From assembly GCF_021502655.1 (NCBI RefSeq), contig NZ_JAKFFT010000004.1:1302001-1366000 (forward strand): a stretch of DNA of 64,000 nt. Reading direction: 5' to 3'. Origin of the DNA: Dyadobacter sp. CY347. Its GTDB lineage: Bacteria; Bacteroidota; Bacteroidia; Cytophagales; Spirosomataceae. Shown piece by piece: positions 53,680 to 62,659 of the stretch (positions within the stretch are counted from its first letter, which is position 1; each line of letters starts with the position of its first letter). The notes beneath the pieces were generated by a model. That model was not told where the DNA came from, searched no databases, and saw nothing but the letters and a program-made list of their open reading frames with translations. Position numbers and translations under genes: made by a program.

Positions 53680-54375
53680 TCAGGACCAAAAACCATAGCC
53701 CTTGATCCGGGCATGTACATTCGGGCTCGCCTTTAATTTAGTTTTCAGCGTTTTGGTCATGGAAACATTTCCTGCAATATATATGGAATTATAATCCCTG
53801 AGGTCCTTACTAAGAAACCATTGCTCCATCATATTCAGGCCGGCTTGTCCTATGCCATTAATAAAATGAAATTCAGGGTTCTCTTCTTTGAATATTTCGG
53901 GAATTCCATAACCGTCAGGAATCATAACGACAACATCCATCGGATGTTCGCTTCTATCTGTCAGCTGCTTCAATGCGAGGAAATGTCCGATCGCGCTGGC
54001 ATCGGCGAAACACAATATCGGACCCGTTTGCGAAGGCGGCGATGCAGCGTGGGCAGGACCAAACAGGACCTGGTCACCGGGTTTTAATGTTCGTACCCAG
54101 CGACTGCCTGCACCGGCGTGGCCGCTATCAATGAGCATGGTACAGACATTCGTCTCGGAGTTCCACAGTACAGGCGTATAATCTCGATATTCCAGAGTGC
54201 CAACCTTGCACTTCAAGCGTTTAATCGTGTCCCAGCTATCCATGTCAATGTCCGGCAGATACAGATCGATTTCGTGCATATCAGCATGAGGCCAGGTTCT
54301 TACTGCAACTACCAGGGCGCTGCTGAGCATTCTCTCCATCAAGCCGGACGCCGCCTTTTTTAATATATCAACCAT
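53680..54375 (-). CDS. siderophore-interacting protein-like oxidoreductase
   Basis: The 231-residue protein resembles the FAD-binding SIP/ViuB family of cytoplasmic ferric-siderophore reductases. An N-terminal FAD-binding barrel has RDYTPVLWN, corresponding to the RxYTxR flavin motif with a tryptophan instead of the second arginine. A C-terminal NAD(P)-like domain follows with GPILCFADASAIGHFLAL and a terminal YGFWS. The ATG at 54375 is chosen because the longer frame starts inside the -7 box at 54394. It heads an operon with the AraC gene. Confidence 0.75.
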   Translation of the reverse strand: MVDILKKAASGLMERMLSSALVVAVRTWPHADMHEIDLYLPDIDMDSWDTIKRLKCKVGTLEYRDYTPVLWNSETNVCTMLIDSGHAGAGSRWVRTLKPGDQVLFGPAHAASPPSQTGPILCFADASAIGHFLALKQLTDRSEHPMDVVVMIPDGYGIPEIFKEENPEFHFINGIGQAGLNMMEQWFLSKDLRDYNSIYIAGNVSMTKTLKTKLKASPNVHARIKGYGFWS

Positions 54376-54393
54376 TTTATCTTTCTTTTTTAA

Positions 54394-54401
54394 CAAAGGT
54401 A
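54394..54401 (-). promoter_or_regulatory. -7 promoter box for the SIP/AraC operon
   Basis: The minus strand reads TACCTTTG, an exact TAnnTTTG match, 18 bp before the ATG at 54375. It supports that start over the in-frame start at 54396. Confidence 0.55.
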
Positions 54402-54452
54402 TTCGGGGTCAATAAGTCTTTTGTCCTACAAAAGGCGGCAATAGGTGGACAA

Positions 54453-54507
54453 AAAGAGGGGAAGCCAAACAACCGGAACATTTCCGGTTGTTTGGCTTCC
54501 CCTCTTT
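54453..54507 (-). terminator. perfect 26-bp stem terminator
   Basis: Two 26-base arms (54453-54478 and 54482-54507) pair perfectly around a three-base CAT loop. On the minus strand the hairpin runs into a run of T, so it should end the LytS/LytTR transcript after the hydrolase remnant. It lies about 50 bp upstream of the SIP promoter and would insulate it. Confidence 0.85.
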
Positions 54508-54524
54508 AAACTAAATTAATGATG

Positions 54525-54731
54525 TTATTTGAAAGCGTTTTTGAAATTCATAGCCGCCTTATCCTGAGCCTGTACGGCTTCCGGAACAATGGCCGAAGTT
54601 CCAAAAAACTCATGCGTGGTGCCCTGGTACAATTCGTAAGATACATTCACGCCTGCCTCGGTAAGTTTATCGCGCAGAAGTTGCCCATCCGAAGTAAGCG
54701 GGTCGATTTGTGCGCCGATGATCGTTGTGAA
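54525..54731 (-). pseudogene. C-terminal remnant of an alpha/beta hydrolase
   Basis: Minus-strand translation from 54731 to the TAA at 54525 gives 68 residues beginning FTTIIGAQIDPLTSDGQLL, continuing YELYQGTTHEFFG and ending with a helix and NAFK. This is the C-terminal end of an HSL/Lip-type alpha/beta hydrolase, with the acid (QIDPL) and histidine (THEFF) of the triad but no nucleophile half and no start codon. It lies directly after, and in the same frame as, the LytTR stop codon. A deletion or recombination has removed the 5' part. Confidence 0.75.
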
Positions 54732-55460
54732 CTATTCGTTTTTCGTAAGGCCGGGGATCAATTTTAAAACTTCCCGCTGATAAGACTTGCCAATGGGAAG
54801 CTGGCTGTTCCCGATTTGGACGTTGCTGGCCGTGTAGGAGTGCATTTTAGAGGATGAGATAATGAATGAACGATGGATCCTGATGAAATCGGCAGTGGGC
54901 AGCATCGCTTCCAATGCAGTGATCGAATATTTGGTGATCACCTGCCCGCTTTCGGTCATGATCCTGACGTAATCTTTGAGGCTTTCTACGTAAAGGATTT
55001 CTTTCAAAACAACTTTCACCATCTTCCGGTCGGCGCGGAAATAAAGAAAGGCCTCATTCTCGGCAACGGGTTCTTTGGGTTGGGGTGCGGGCAATGTCAT
55101 CAGGGGCAACGCCTTGTTGATGGCCTTAATGAAACGCTCAAATTTGATGGGCTTCAACAGATAATCCACCGCATCCAGGTCGTAGCTCTGCAAGGCAAAC
55201 TCTGCAAAGGCCGTGGTGAAAATGATCTTGGGAGGGTTAGGCAATGCACTCACAAGCTCCAAGCCGGATAGTTGCGGCATTTTTATATCCAAAAGCAAAA
55301 GATCGATCGGCTGCTGGTGCAACATTGAAATAACCTGGACGGCATTGGAGCACTCGCCAACGAGGTTCAGCAAGGGCAGCTTTTCAATGTAACGGCGGAG
55401 CACCTGCCTTGCGGGCGGCTCATCGTCCACGATCAGGCAATTATAACTGTTTGTGCTCAT
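54732..55460 (-). CDS. LytTR-family response regulator
   Basis: This 242-residue regulator has an N-terminal receiver with acidic VDDEPPAR, phosphoacceptor aspartate in LLLLDIKMPQLSG and lysine in DYLLKPIKFE. A C-terminal LytTR DNA-binding domain (about 135-240) includes KMVKVVLKEILYVESLKDYV and FIRIHRSFIIS. The ATG at 55460 overlaps the kinase stop by 20 bp, and the receiver begins a few residues later. It is the partner of the LytS-type kinase directly upstream. The truncated hydrolase remnant starts immediately after its TAG. Confidence 0.9.
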   Translation of the reverse strand: MSTNSYNCLIVDDEPPARQVLRRYIEKLPLLNLVGECSNAVQVISMLHQQPIDLLLLDIKMPQLSGLELVSALPNPPKIIFTTAFAEFALQSYDLDAVDYLLKPIKFERFIKAINKALPLMTLPAPQPKEPVAENEAFLYFRADRKMVKVVLKEILYVESLKDYVRIMTESGQVITKYSITALEAMLPTADFIRIHRSFIISSSKMHSYTASNVQIGNSQLPIGKSYQREVLKLIPGLTKNE

Positions 55461-56583
55461 AGGCGTGTTCTTTCGGGTTATGCTGATCGTCCATATTAGC
55501 AAGTTTAGATAGTTGCAATGTCAGATTGACAATGTAAACTTCATCTTCTTCCAGGATATTAAGCTGATGTTTTCCGGGATAGATCAGCTCCAACCGTCTG
55601 CGGACATTCTCAATCCCAATGCCACCGGCTTGCTCGATTTCATGCCGCGCGACACCATTGACCAGTTTCAGCTGCATATGCGGTCCCTGTAAGGCAACAT
55701 GAAGATTGATCCACGGATTTTCGAGGACCGAGCTCGTGCCGTGTTTGAAACAATTTTCAATAAAAGGCAGCATAACCAGCGGTGCTATCATTAGATTTTC
55801 ACAGTCGGCCGGCACCTGCACCGAGATATCCAGTTCATCTCCGTATCGTTTTTTTTCCAGATCGATATAGGCATGTATCATTTTGATCTCGTCTGAAAGC
55901 GGCACCAGCGGCGCATTGCAAGTGTATAATATGTATCTCAAAAGTGAGGAAAGCCCCAGCAGCATGTCAGCCGCAACGGGTGCCGTATCTTGTGCATGTG
56001 CGTAAATATTATTTAATGTATTGAATAAAAAATGCGGGTGAAGCTGCGATTTAAGAGAGCTCAGCTCTGCCAGTGCTTTCTGTTGTTCGAGCATGGAGGC
56101 GAGCTGCTGTTTTTCATAAAAGTACTTCATCAGTTTAATGGCCGCCGCCAGTCCGCCTATGGTGATCCCGCCCCGGAGCCCCGCAATGATGGCCATATAG
56201 ATCTGGACATTTAGCGGCGTTGAAAAATAACCTTTTCGCAAATATTCGATCACGGTTAGCGACAATGCTGCGGATATGGCCGCGGTAGCGAACAATGTGA
56301 GGATAACTGCCGCTGTTGCCTGGATATAACGCCCGGTTATGACCATGCGCGGAATGACCCAGTACATAAGCATATATGACATGAAAATATGCGCTGCCAT
56401 ATAGCACAAACTTTCCGGCGCAATGATAAGCAGCCGCTCGAAAAAGCTTAGCTGCGAAAGTTTCGGATCAGGCGTAAACGAATAGAGGAATACCTGGAAA
56501 ACATACCAGAATGTCCAAAAACTCAAATGCCTCGACAATCGCCACCGCAGCTGATTGGAAAAAACAAAGGGCAAACTGGCCAT
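55441..56583 (-). CDS. LytS/YehU-type sensor histidine kinase
   Basis: The 380-residue protein from the ATG at 56583 has four N-terminal membrane helices (about 15-155) and a His_kinase domain (PF06580) with LKSQLHPHFLFNTLNNIY holding the phosphoacceptor histidine. A HATPase region with VMLPFIENCFKHG and GIGIENVRRRLELIY follows. There is no extracellular sensor domain, so the membrane part probably senses. It overlaps the LytTR gene and forms a two-component pair. It is divergent from the LuxR gene, with 227 bp between the starts. Confidence 0.9.
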   Translation of the reverse strand: MASLPFVFSNQLRWRLSRHLSFWTFWYVFQVFLYSFTPDPKLSQLSFFERLLIIAPESLCYMAAHIFMSYMLMYWVIPRMVITGRYIQATAAVILTLFATAAISAALSLTVIEYLRKGYFSTPLNVQIYMAIIAGLRGGITIGGLAAAIKLMKYFYEKQQLASMLEQQKALAELSSLKSQLHPHFLFNTLNNIYAHAQDTAPVAADMLLGLSSLLRYILYTCNAPLVPLSDEIKMIHAYIDLEKKRYGDELDISVQVPADCENLMIAPLVMLPFIENCFKHGTSSVLENPWINLHVALQGPHMQLKLVNGVARHEIEQAGGIGIENVRRRLELIYPGKHQLNILEEDEVYIVNLTLQLSKLANMDDQHNPKEHAYEHKQL

Positions 56584-56779
56584 AGACAAACTTTTTATTA
56601 AAAGTACGATTCTCTTAAACCAAAATATAGCACACGATTCCTTCGATGACACTTCGTGATTTTCGACCCCTAAAATCAGTTAATCGTCGACGAAATCAAA
56701 CAACACCTTACAATTAACCGTTATGGCCTTGGCGGTGGCAGGTTGGTCTACTTTCAAAGTTTACATTTTAAGATAAATG

Positions 56780-56787
56780 TAGTTTTG
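56780..56787 (+). promoter_or_regulatory. -7 promoter box for the LuxR-type gene
   Basis: TAGTTTTG matches TAnnTTTG exactly, 23 bp before the ATG at 56811, implying a short leader of about 17 nt. Confidence 0.5.
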
Positions 56788-56810
56788 ATCTCAACGCAAT
56801 CCGCACCCAT

Positions 56811-57470
56811 ATGAAGTATCCGGTTACGATCGTACATCTGGTCCATCCACATCCATTCGAATGCGCAGCAGTTGCTGAATGGTTGGAAAAAAGAACATTC
56901 ATACAGTTGAATGGACAAAGCAGCAGCCTGGAAAGTCTTTCCAGATCTTCGGAACTCGGTGAAACGGATATTGCGATTGTATTCGCCTACTGTACGGAAG
57001 ACATTGCCAGGCAGATCATTAACATTAAAAAGATGCAGCCCCGGCTCAGATTTCTGGTTGTTTCCGCAACCTCATCTATGGCCGCCGTGCGTGAGGTGAT
57101 CCATGCCGGAGTAACCGGTTACATGGGTTTGGATGCTGAAATTGAGGAGTGGGAGTGGGCCATTAAATCGGTTTCGGAAGGGAAGATATATTACGGCCAG
57201 CAAGTAATGGTCCAACTGGCGGAGCCGCCGAAAGACCAGCAGAGCCAGCCTGTCATTCAATCCGCCCCCACGACTAAAAATTTCCTGAGCAAAAGAGAGC
57301 TTGAAATACTAAGGCTCGTGGCCAGCGAATATTCAACAAACCGCATTGCCGATGCGCTTTTCATCAGCGGCAAAACCGTCGAAACACACCGCCGTAACCT
57401 TTTCCAAAAATTAGGGGTAAAAAATTCGGTCGGACTGACCAAAATAGCGGTCAGGCTGGGTGTGGTGTAA
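56811..57470 (+). CDS. LuxR/NarL-type regulator with degenerate receiver
   Basis: The 219-residue protein has the NarL layout: a receiver-like domain (about 1-125) and a C-terminal LuxR helix-turn-helix (FLSKRELEILRLVASEYSTN, then GKTVETHRRNLFQKLGVKN). Every phosphorylation residue of the receiver is changed: the acidic pair is H12-P13, the phosphoacceptor is F58 and the lysine position is L107, although T87 remains. It should therefore work without phosphorylation, perhaps by constitutive dimerisation or ligand binding. It is divergent from the LytS/LytTR pair and precedes the phospholipase gene on the same strand. Confidence 0.85.
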   Translation: MKYPVTIVHLVHPHPFECAAVAEWLEKRTFIQLNGQSSSLESLSRSSELGETDIAIVFAYCTEDIARQIINIKKMQPRLRFLVVSATSSMAAVREVIHAGVTGYMGLDAEIEEWEWAIKSVSEGKIYYGQQVMVQLAEPPKDQQSQPVIQSAPTTKNFLSKRELEILRLVASEYSTNRIADALFISGKTVETHRRNLFQKLGVKNSVGLTKIAVRLGVV

Positions 57471-57596
57471 AACACAACATAATGATAATCCAGGGAGTTT
57501 TGTTTCCAGGCTTATAGAATCTTCATTTGCAAAAAACATGGACGAATGTTCATGGGCAAATTTTGGTTCAGGCTTAAAGACAGAGGCATTAATTCA

Positions 57597-60101
57597 ATGG
57601 ATTCCAGAAGAGATTTTCTAAAAAAAGCAACGATCCTGACAGGCGCAGGCGCGTTATCAAACATATTACCGCCCGTAATTCAAAAGGCACTGGCCATTGA
57701 TCCCGCGCCGGGAAGCACTTTTTATGACGCCGAGCACGTCGTTTTCCTCATGCTCGAAAACCGTTCTTTTGACCACCAGCTGGGCACATTGCAGGGCGTA
57801 AGGGGTTATAATGATCCGCGGGCAATTGACCTTCCTGATAAAAACAAGGTTTGGTTCCAGTCCAATGAAGCGGGCAAAACCTATGCACCCTTCCATTTGA
57901 ATGTAAAAGATACAAAGGTTGCCTGGATGGGTTCCATCCCGCACGGCTGGTCGGATCAGACAGATGCGATGAACGAGGGAAAATACGACAAGTGGCTCGA
58001 CGCCAAAAAGCCGGGCAGGAAACAATATTCCGACATTCCCCTGACGATGGGCTATTGCAACCGCATCGATTTCCCGTTTTACTATTCCATGGCGGATGCT
58101 TTCACGGTTTGCGACCAGAACTTTTGTTCGAGCATTACAGGAACGCATCCGAACCGCTATTACTGGATGTCCGGAACAGTCCGGGAACAGAACAATCCCG
58201 ATGCGCTGGCTCATCTCTGGAATATCAGCAACTATGTTTCTCCTGAACTGGAATGGAAAACCTATCCTGAAAGGCTGGAAGAAAACGGCATTCCCTGGAA
58301 AATTTACCAGAATGAAATTACAATGGGCTATGGCCTGAAAAGCGAAGAAAGCGGCTGGCTGAGCAACTTCGGCACCAACGTGCTTGAGTATTTCAAAGAA
58401 TACAATGTCCGTTTTCACGAAGGCGGGATTGCTAATCTGCAAACGAAAAAAGTGGCTTTATTGGAAACCATCGCTGCGCTGGAAAAACAGCCTGCGGACG
58501 AGCAGTCGGGCAAAAAGCTGGCGGCTGCCAGGAAGCTGCTTTCCAACATTGAAACGGCGCAGCAGAAGTTCAACACCGATACGTTCAATTCGCTTTCTGC
58601 CAAGCATAAGAATTTGAATGCCAATGCATTTACCACAAACATTAATGATCCCGACTTCCACAATCTCACACCGTTGCAATACAATGACAATGGAACGGAG
58701 CGCACATTAAATGTCCCGAAAGGCGATGTATTTCATCAATTCCGGGCGGATGTGGAAAGCGGAAAACTGCCTGCTGTTTCCTGGTTAATGCCGCCTGCGC
58801 GATTCTCGGACCATCCGGGCGAGCCGTGGTTCGGGCCCTGGTATGTGAGCGAAGTAATGGAGATTTTGCTAAAAAATCCTGAGGTCTGGAAAAAGACGAT
58901 TTTTGTTTTGACCTATGACGAAAACGACGGCTATTTCGATCACGTTCCGCCGTTTACGGTCCCTAATCCATATAAGGAAAACTCAGGCAAAGTATCCGCC
59001 GGCATAGATCCGAAAATGGATTTTGCGACAAAAAGCCAGCAAACCAATCCGTCGATGAACGAAAGTAAGCTTCGGGAAGGGCCTATCGGATTGGGTTACC
59101 GCGTTCCGATGATCATTGCTTCACCCTGGTCGCGCGGTGGTTTTGTCAATTCAGAGGTTTTTGACCATACATCTTCTTTGCAGTTCCTGGAAAATTTTAT
59201 TGAGAAGAAATTCAATAAAAAGGTGAAAGAAGAAAACATTACGCAATGGCGCCGAACGATCTGCGGCGACCTGACGTCTGTTTTCCGGCCTTACCTGGGC
59301 GAAAAAATCGAACAGCCTGCATTTCTCAACAGAACAGAATTCATTGAAGGCATTCACCAGGCCCAGTTCCGCCAGGCGCCGGATAATTTCAAATCCCTCA
59401 GTGCCAGTGAAATCCAGGAAATGAGTAAAGACCTGCGCAAATCCCAGGACTTTCCGGTTCAGGAAGAAGGGGTTCGCCCGGCCTGTGCATTGCCTTATGA
59501 GCTCTATTCGAACCTGCATTTTGATAAAACCAAAAACAACGTCCGATTGTCTTTCAAGGCCGGTAATGCTGTATTCGGGGCCAGATCCAGCGGCGCTCCG
59601 TTCCGCGTTTATGCCTTGAACCCTTATCAACAAGAAACGCTGCGGTCCTGGAATTACAGCTCAGCGGCAGGAGACGAGCTGCACGACGACTGGAATATCG
59701 GTGATTTTGAAAATGGCAACTACCATCTTCGCGTTTACGGCCCAAATGGTTTTTACCGGGAATTCACAGGCAATTCCAACAACCCGCTGTTGCAGGTGAC
59801 TTGTAGTTATGAAGCGAAAAACGCCAAATTGACAGGCCATGTGCTGCTCAACATTCAAAATCTTGATTCCAAATCACATGGCATTATCGTCAGTGATAAC
59901 AGCTACAAATCGGGAGAGCAAAGAAAAACCATTGCAGCCGGAGGGAAGGCGACAATGGTTTTAAACTTGTCCAAAAACTTTAACTGGTACGATTTCAGCG
60001 TGAAGGTAATGGGCAGCGAAATATTCGAAGAACGCTTCGCCGGCCACGTTGAAACCGGCTCGGTAACGAAGACGGACCCATTGATGGGCGGCGTCGTTTA
60101 G
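57597..60101 (+). CDS. phosphocholine-specific-type phospholipase C, Tat-exported
   Basis: The 834-residue enzyme starts with a twin-arginine signal (SRRDFLKKATILTGAG) and a phosphoesterase domain (PF04185) with EHVVFLMLENRSFDH, GTHPNRYYWMSGT and YDENDGYFDHVPPF carrying the metal and nucleophile residues. Two C-terminal beta domains of the bacterial phospholipase C type (PF05506-like) lie at about 620-830. It should hydrolyse phospholipids in the periplasm or outside the cell, and may serve phosphate or lipid scavenging. The ATG at 57597 is chosen because the Tat motif follows at once. Confidence 0.88.
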   Translation: MDSRRDFLKKATILTGAGALSNILPPVIQKALAIDPAPGSTFYDAEHVVFLMLENRSFDHQLGTLQGVRGYNDPRAIDLPDKNKVWFQSNEAGKTYAPFHLNVKDTKVAWMGSIPHGWSDQTDAMNEGKYDKWLDAKKPGRKQYSDIPLTMGYCNRIDFPFYYSMADAFTVCDQNFCSSITGTHPNRYYWMSGTVREQNNPDALAHLWNISNYVSPELEWKTYPERLEENGIPWKIYQNEITMGYGLKSEESGWLSNFGTNVLEYFKEYNVRFHEGGIANLQTKKVALLETIAALEKQPADEQSGKKLAAARKLLSNIETAQQKFNTDTFNSLSAKHKNLNANAFTTNINDPDFHNLTPLQYNDNGTERTLNVPKGDVFHQFRADVESGKLPAVSWLMPPARFSDHPGEPWFGPWYVSEVMEILLKNPEVWKKTIFVLTYDENDGYFDHVPPFTVPNPYKENSGKVSAGIDPKMDFATKSQQTNPSMNESKLREGPIGLGYRVPMIIASPWSRGGFVNSEVFDHTSSLQFLENFIEKKFNKKVKEENITQWRRTICGDLTSVFRPYLGEKIEQPAFLNRTEFIEGIHQAQFRQAPDNFKSLSASEIQEMSKDLRKSQDFPVQEEGVRPACALPYELYSNLHFDKTKNNVRLSFKAGNAVFGARSSGAPFRVYALNPYQQETLRSWNYSSAAGDELHDDWNIGDFENGNYHLRVYGPNGFYREFTGNSNNPLLQVTCSYEAKNAKLTGHVLLNIQNLDSKSHGIIVSDNSYKSGEQRKTIAAGGKATMVLNLSKNFNWYDFSVKVMGSEIFEERFAGHVETGSVTKTDPLMGGVV

Positions 60102-60107
60102 GATATT

Positions 60108-60143
60108 CTCAGGGCACTGGTTCCGTGCTTACTGTGCCCTGAG
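60108..60143. terminator. bidirectional terminator overlapping the permease 3' end
   Basis: CTCAGGGCAC (60108-60117) and GTGCCCTGAG (60134-60143) form a perfect 10-bp stem with a 16-base loop between the convergent phospholipase and permease genes. ATAT bases extend the stem after one unpaired T. The right arm lies inside the last codons of the permease gene. Confidence 0.6.
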
Positions 60144-62528
60144 ATATTTGATCGGATTTTGCATCACGGCTTTAAATGCATGTCCCAATATCGTTAATGC
60201 GGTGATCAATGCCGTAATGCATAATGTTGCTGCCAGCAGCCAGCCGCTCGTGGTGATCCTGTGGGCATATTGCTGCAGCCAGCTTCCGGTAAGCCACCAG
60301 CCCAGTGGAGCGGCGACTACAAAGGCGATCAAGATCAGGCGCCCGAATTCTTTGCCGAATATCCAAAGCAACTGTCGCGTGCGCGCACCCAAAATCCTGC
60401 GAACCCCGATTTCCTTCGCGCGGCCCTCGGCCATGAAAGTAACCAGTCCGTAAAGCCCCAGGCAACTCATGGCCATGGCGATGAAGGCGAATATTTGTAC
60501 AAACCCTGCCAACAGCTGCTCAATGTCAAAGAATGACCCTAGCATATCATCCAGGCGATCCGCTTTGTAGACATAATGCGGCATTACTTCGTCCCAAACC
60601 TGCTCAATGCCTTTTAATGTGGCCTGCGGATAAGTTGGAGATAATGTCAGCACGGCCATCATCGTGTGGCCCAGGTCGTGAACAATGGTGGTAGGTAAAA
60701 CAGGCTGGTGCAAATCCCCGATGCGGAAGTCCTTCACGACGCCCACTATAATGCGGTCTGCATCTTTTACCCGCATACGTTTGCCAACCACATTGGAGGG
60801 CAGAACGCCCAGTTGCCGCACAAGTGTTTCATTCACAATGACTTCCTGGGCAGTGGTGTCCGTGGACCGGAAGTTGCGTCCTGCCACAAGCGTTAATCCG
60901 AATGAAGACAGATAATATTCATCAGCAGCCCGCAGCCTGGTCTCGAACGGCTCGGGTTTGGAGGCAATATGGTAATTGAATGGTGTGGGCTGGTTATAAG
61001 GTGAAGCGGGAGGATCACTGGCATAGGTTACACTTTCCACGCCCGGCAGCTGCAACCAGCTCTGACGCAACTGGTCATAAGGAGCGGCGTTACCTCGGGA
61101 AAGCCACACAGTCAGTTTTCGTTCATGGTTAAAACCCCAATCCACTTTTTGCATGTGTTTTAGTTGGGCCGAAATCACCAGGACAATGATCAGGAACAAT
61201 TGTGAAAGGATAAATTGCCCGGTGATCAATGTTCTCCTGATCGTAAAGCCGCCCACGGTCTGAGTCGTTAACTGGCCGGCCAGTGCTTGGGTTGGGTTAA
61301 ATCTGGACAATACCAGGGCCGGATACAAACCTGCCAGCAGGATCACGGCTGCAAGCAATGCGAGGAACCATTGCAGGCTTTTTGGATGCAATAAATCAAG
61401 GATAGAAATCGCGGGATGGAGCATATCCACCTGCTTGGCTAATGTCTGGTTAACAAGCGGCATCGCAAGCTGCGTCAGCATTAATGAAATGATAACAGCA
61501 AAGAAAGTCAGCATGACAGTTTCCAGCATAAACTGCCTGACCAGCTGGAACTGGCTGCTGCCGATGATCTTGCGAACACCAACTTCCTGCGACCGCTGCA
61601 ATGCCTGGGCAGTGGCCAGGTTGACGTAATTGATGCACGAAGCAAACACCAGAAGCAATCCAACCGCAATCAAAGCATATAAAACCGGACGCGGAGCCAT
61701 GCCGCTGCGCTCATGATTAAGGTCCGCCAATGGCAGCATATGATAGGCAAATTGTGCTGCCTTTTCGGCTGACAGGTTTTTTTTACGGACTTCTTCCAAA
61801 GCACTTGCCAGCTGTGCGGGGTTGGTCCCTTCACGCAGCAGCACAAAGCACATGCTTTGAAGGCCTTCCCAATCCTGCATTCCGCCGCTTTGCTCCAACC
61901 CCGGAATGGTCGCGTAGGAAATCAATGCGTCATAACGGAGTTGGGTGTTGGCAGGCGGGTTTTTGATGATGCCCGTAACGGTAAGGTTTACACGATTATC
62001 CAGTCGCAGCGTCCGACCGATCGGTTCTGCCTGATCGAAATATTTTTGTGCATAGCGCTCGCTGATCACAATCGTATTCGGCGAGCTGAGCGCCGTTGCG
62101 GCATTTCCTGAAACCCATTCTACCAGAAAATGATTAAAATACTGAGGTTCGGCGAAGCAAACATTGCGGGCTTCATTAAACTTTTTTGTCCAGCCTTTTT
62201 TGCCATTCGGGACGCTGATGGTGCGGCCAAACACCGTTTCCAGCCGCGTTGCATTTTCAATAAACGGGTAATTGCGGCGGAGCTCGTCTGCAAGAGGACG
62301 CGGGGCAGCATCCGTTGGCATCACATTTTCTCTTTTAACATCCGTTACCACCCAGTAGGAGCAGTCCATATGCGGATGATGGCGGTCAAAACTGAACATA
62401 TAGTTCACGACCAGAAAGATCACCAGACCGCTTGCAAGCCCTAAGGCAAGGCTCAATACACGGATCGCATTGACTTGGCGCTGCCGCCACATGCGGCGAA
62501 GTGAAAGTGTTAAGTAATGTGCGAGCAT
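60129..62528 (-). CDS. FtsX/MacB-type ABC permease
   Basis: This 799-residue permease has two halves, each with a MacB-like periplasmic domain and an FtsX domain, about eight membrane helices in total. Signatures are LQRSQEVGVRKIIGSSQFQL after the first half and EGRAKEIGVRRILGARTRQL near the end, and the last residues NPIKYLRAQ are typical. It lacks the cytoplasmic prefix of the permease at 20.5 kb and has no adjacent regulator or ATPase. It probably works with a MacB/LolD-like ATPase encoded elsewhere. Two AT palindromes lie just upstream of its start. Confidence 0.87.
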   Translation of the reverse strand: MLAHYLTLSLRRMWRQRQVNAIRVLSLALGLASGLVIFLVVNYMFSFDRHHPHMDCSYWVVTDVKRENVMPTDAAPRPLADELRRNYPFIENATRLETVFGRTISVPNGKKGWTKKFNEARNVCFAEPQYFNHFLVEWVSGNAATALSSPNTIVISERYAQKYFDQAEPIGRTLRLDNRVNLTVTGIIKNPPANTQLRYDALISYATIPGLEQSGGMQDWEGLQSMCFVLLREGTNPAQLASALEEVRKKNLSAEKAAQFAYHMLPLADLNHERSGMAPRPVLYALIAVGLLLVFASCINYVNLATAQALQRSQEVGVRKIIGSSQFQLVRQFMLETVMLTFFAVIISLMLTQLAMPLVNQTLAKQVDMLHPAISILDLLHPKSLQWFLALLAAVILLAGLYPALVLSRFNPTQALAGQLTTQTVGGFTIRRTLITGQFILSQLFLIIVLVISAQLKHMQKVDWGFNHERKLTVWLSRGNAAPYDQLRQSWLQLPGVESVTYASDPPASPYNQPTPFNYHIASKPEPFETRLRAADEYYLSSFGLTLVAGRNFRSTDTTAQEVIVNETLVRQLGVLPSNVVGKRMRVKDADRIIVGVVKDFRIGDLHQPVLPTTIVHDLGHTMMAVLTLSPTYPQATLKGIEQVWDEVMPHYVYKADRLDDMLGSFFDIEQLLAGFVQIFAFIAMAMSCLGLYGLVTFMAEGRAKEIGVRRILGARTRQLLWIFGKEFGRLILIAFVVAAPLGWWLTGSWLQQYAHRITTSGWLLAATLCITALITALTILGHAFKAVMQNPIKYLRAQ

Positions 62529-62551
62529 AAATAGAATTATGTTTAGTAATA

Positions 62552-62578
62552 TTTATATATAACAATTTTATATATAAA
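62552..62578. promoter_or_regulatory. paired AT palindromes upstream of the second permease
   Basis: TTATATATAA, itself a perfect palindrome, occurs twice (62553-62562 and 62568-62577) with a 15-bp period, 25-50 bp upstream of the permease start. The outer bases extend both copies to TTTATATATAA. The pattern resembles the TTTATA-C-TATAAA palindrome before the PadR gene at 20.1 kb. Low-complexity AT sequence is a caution. Confidence 0.4.
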
Positions 62579-62659
62579 ACAAAAACTATAATTTCTACTT
62601 ATGCCCTTTCGAATTTTATTTAATGCTGATGGCCAGGTAAAAGTCTATTGAACAGATCA

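Noticed and set aside
54519..54767. Plus-strand 82-codon open frame at the hydrolase remnant
   Set aside because: The minus strand gives a recognisable hydrolase C-terminus with triad residues, while the plus-strand product has no features.
57666..58442. 258-codon open frame on the minus strand
   Set aside because: It lies wholly opposite the phospholipase gene, whose translation carries clear catalytic motifs; the antisense product has no recognisable domain.
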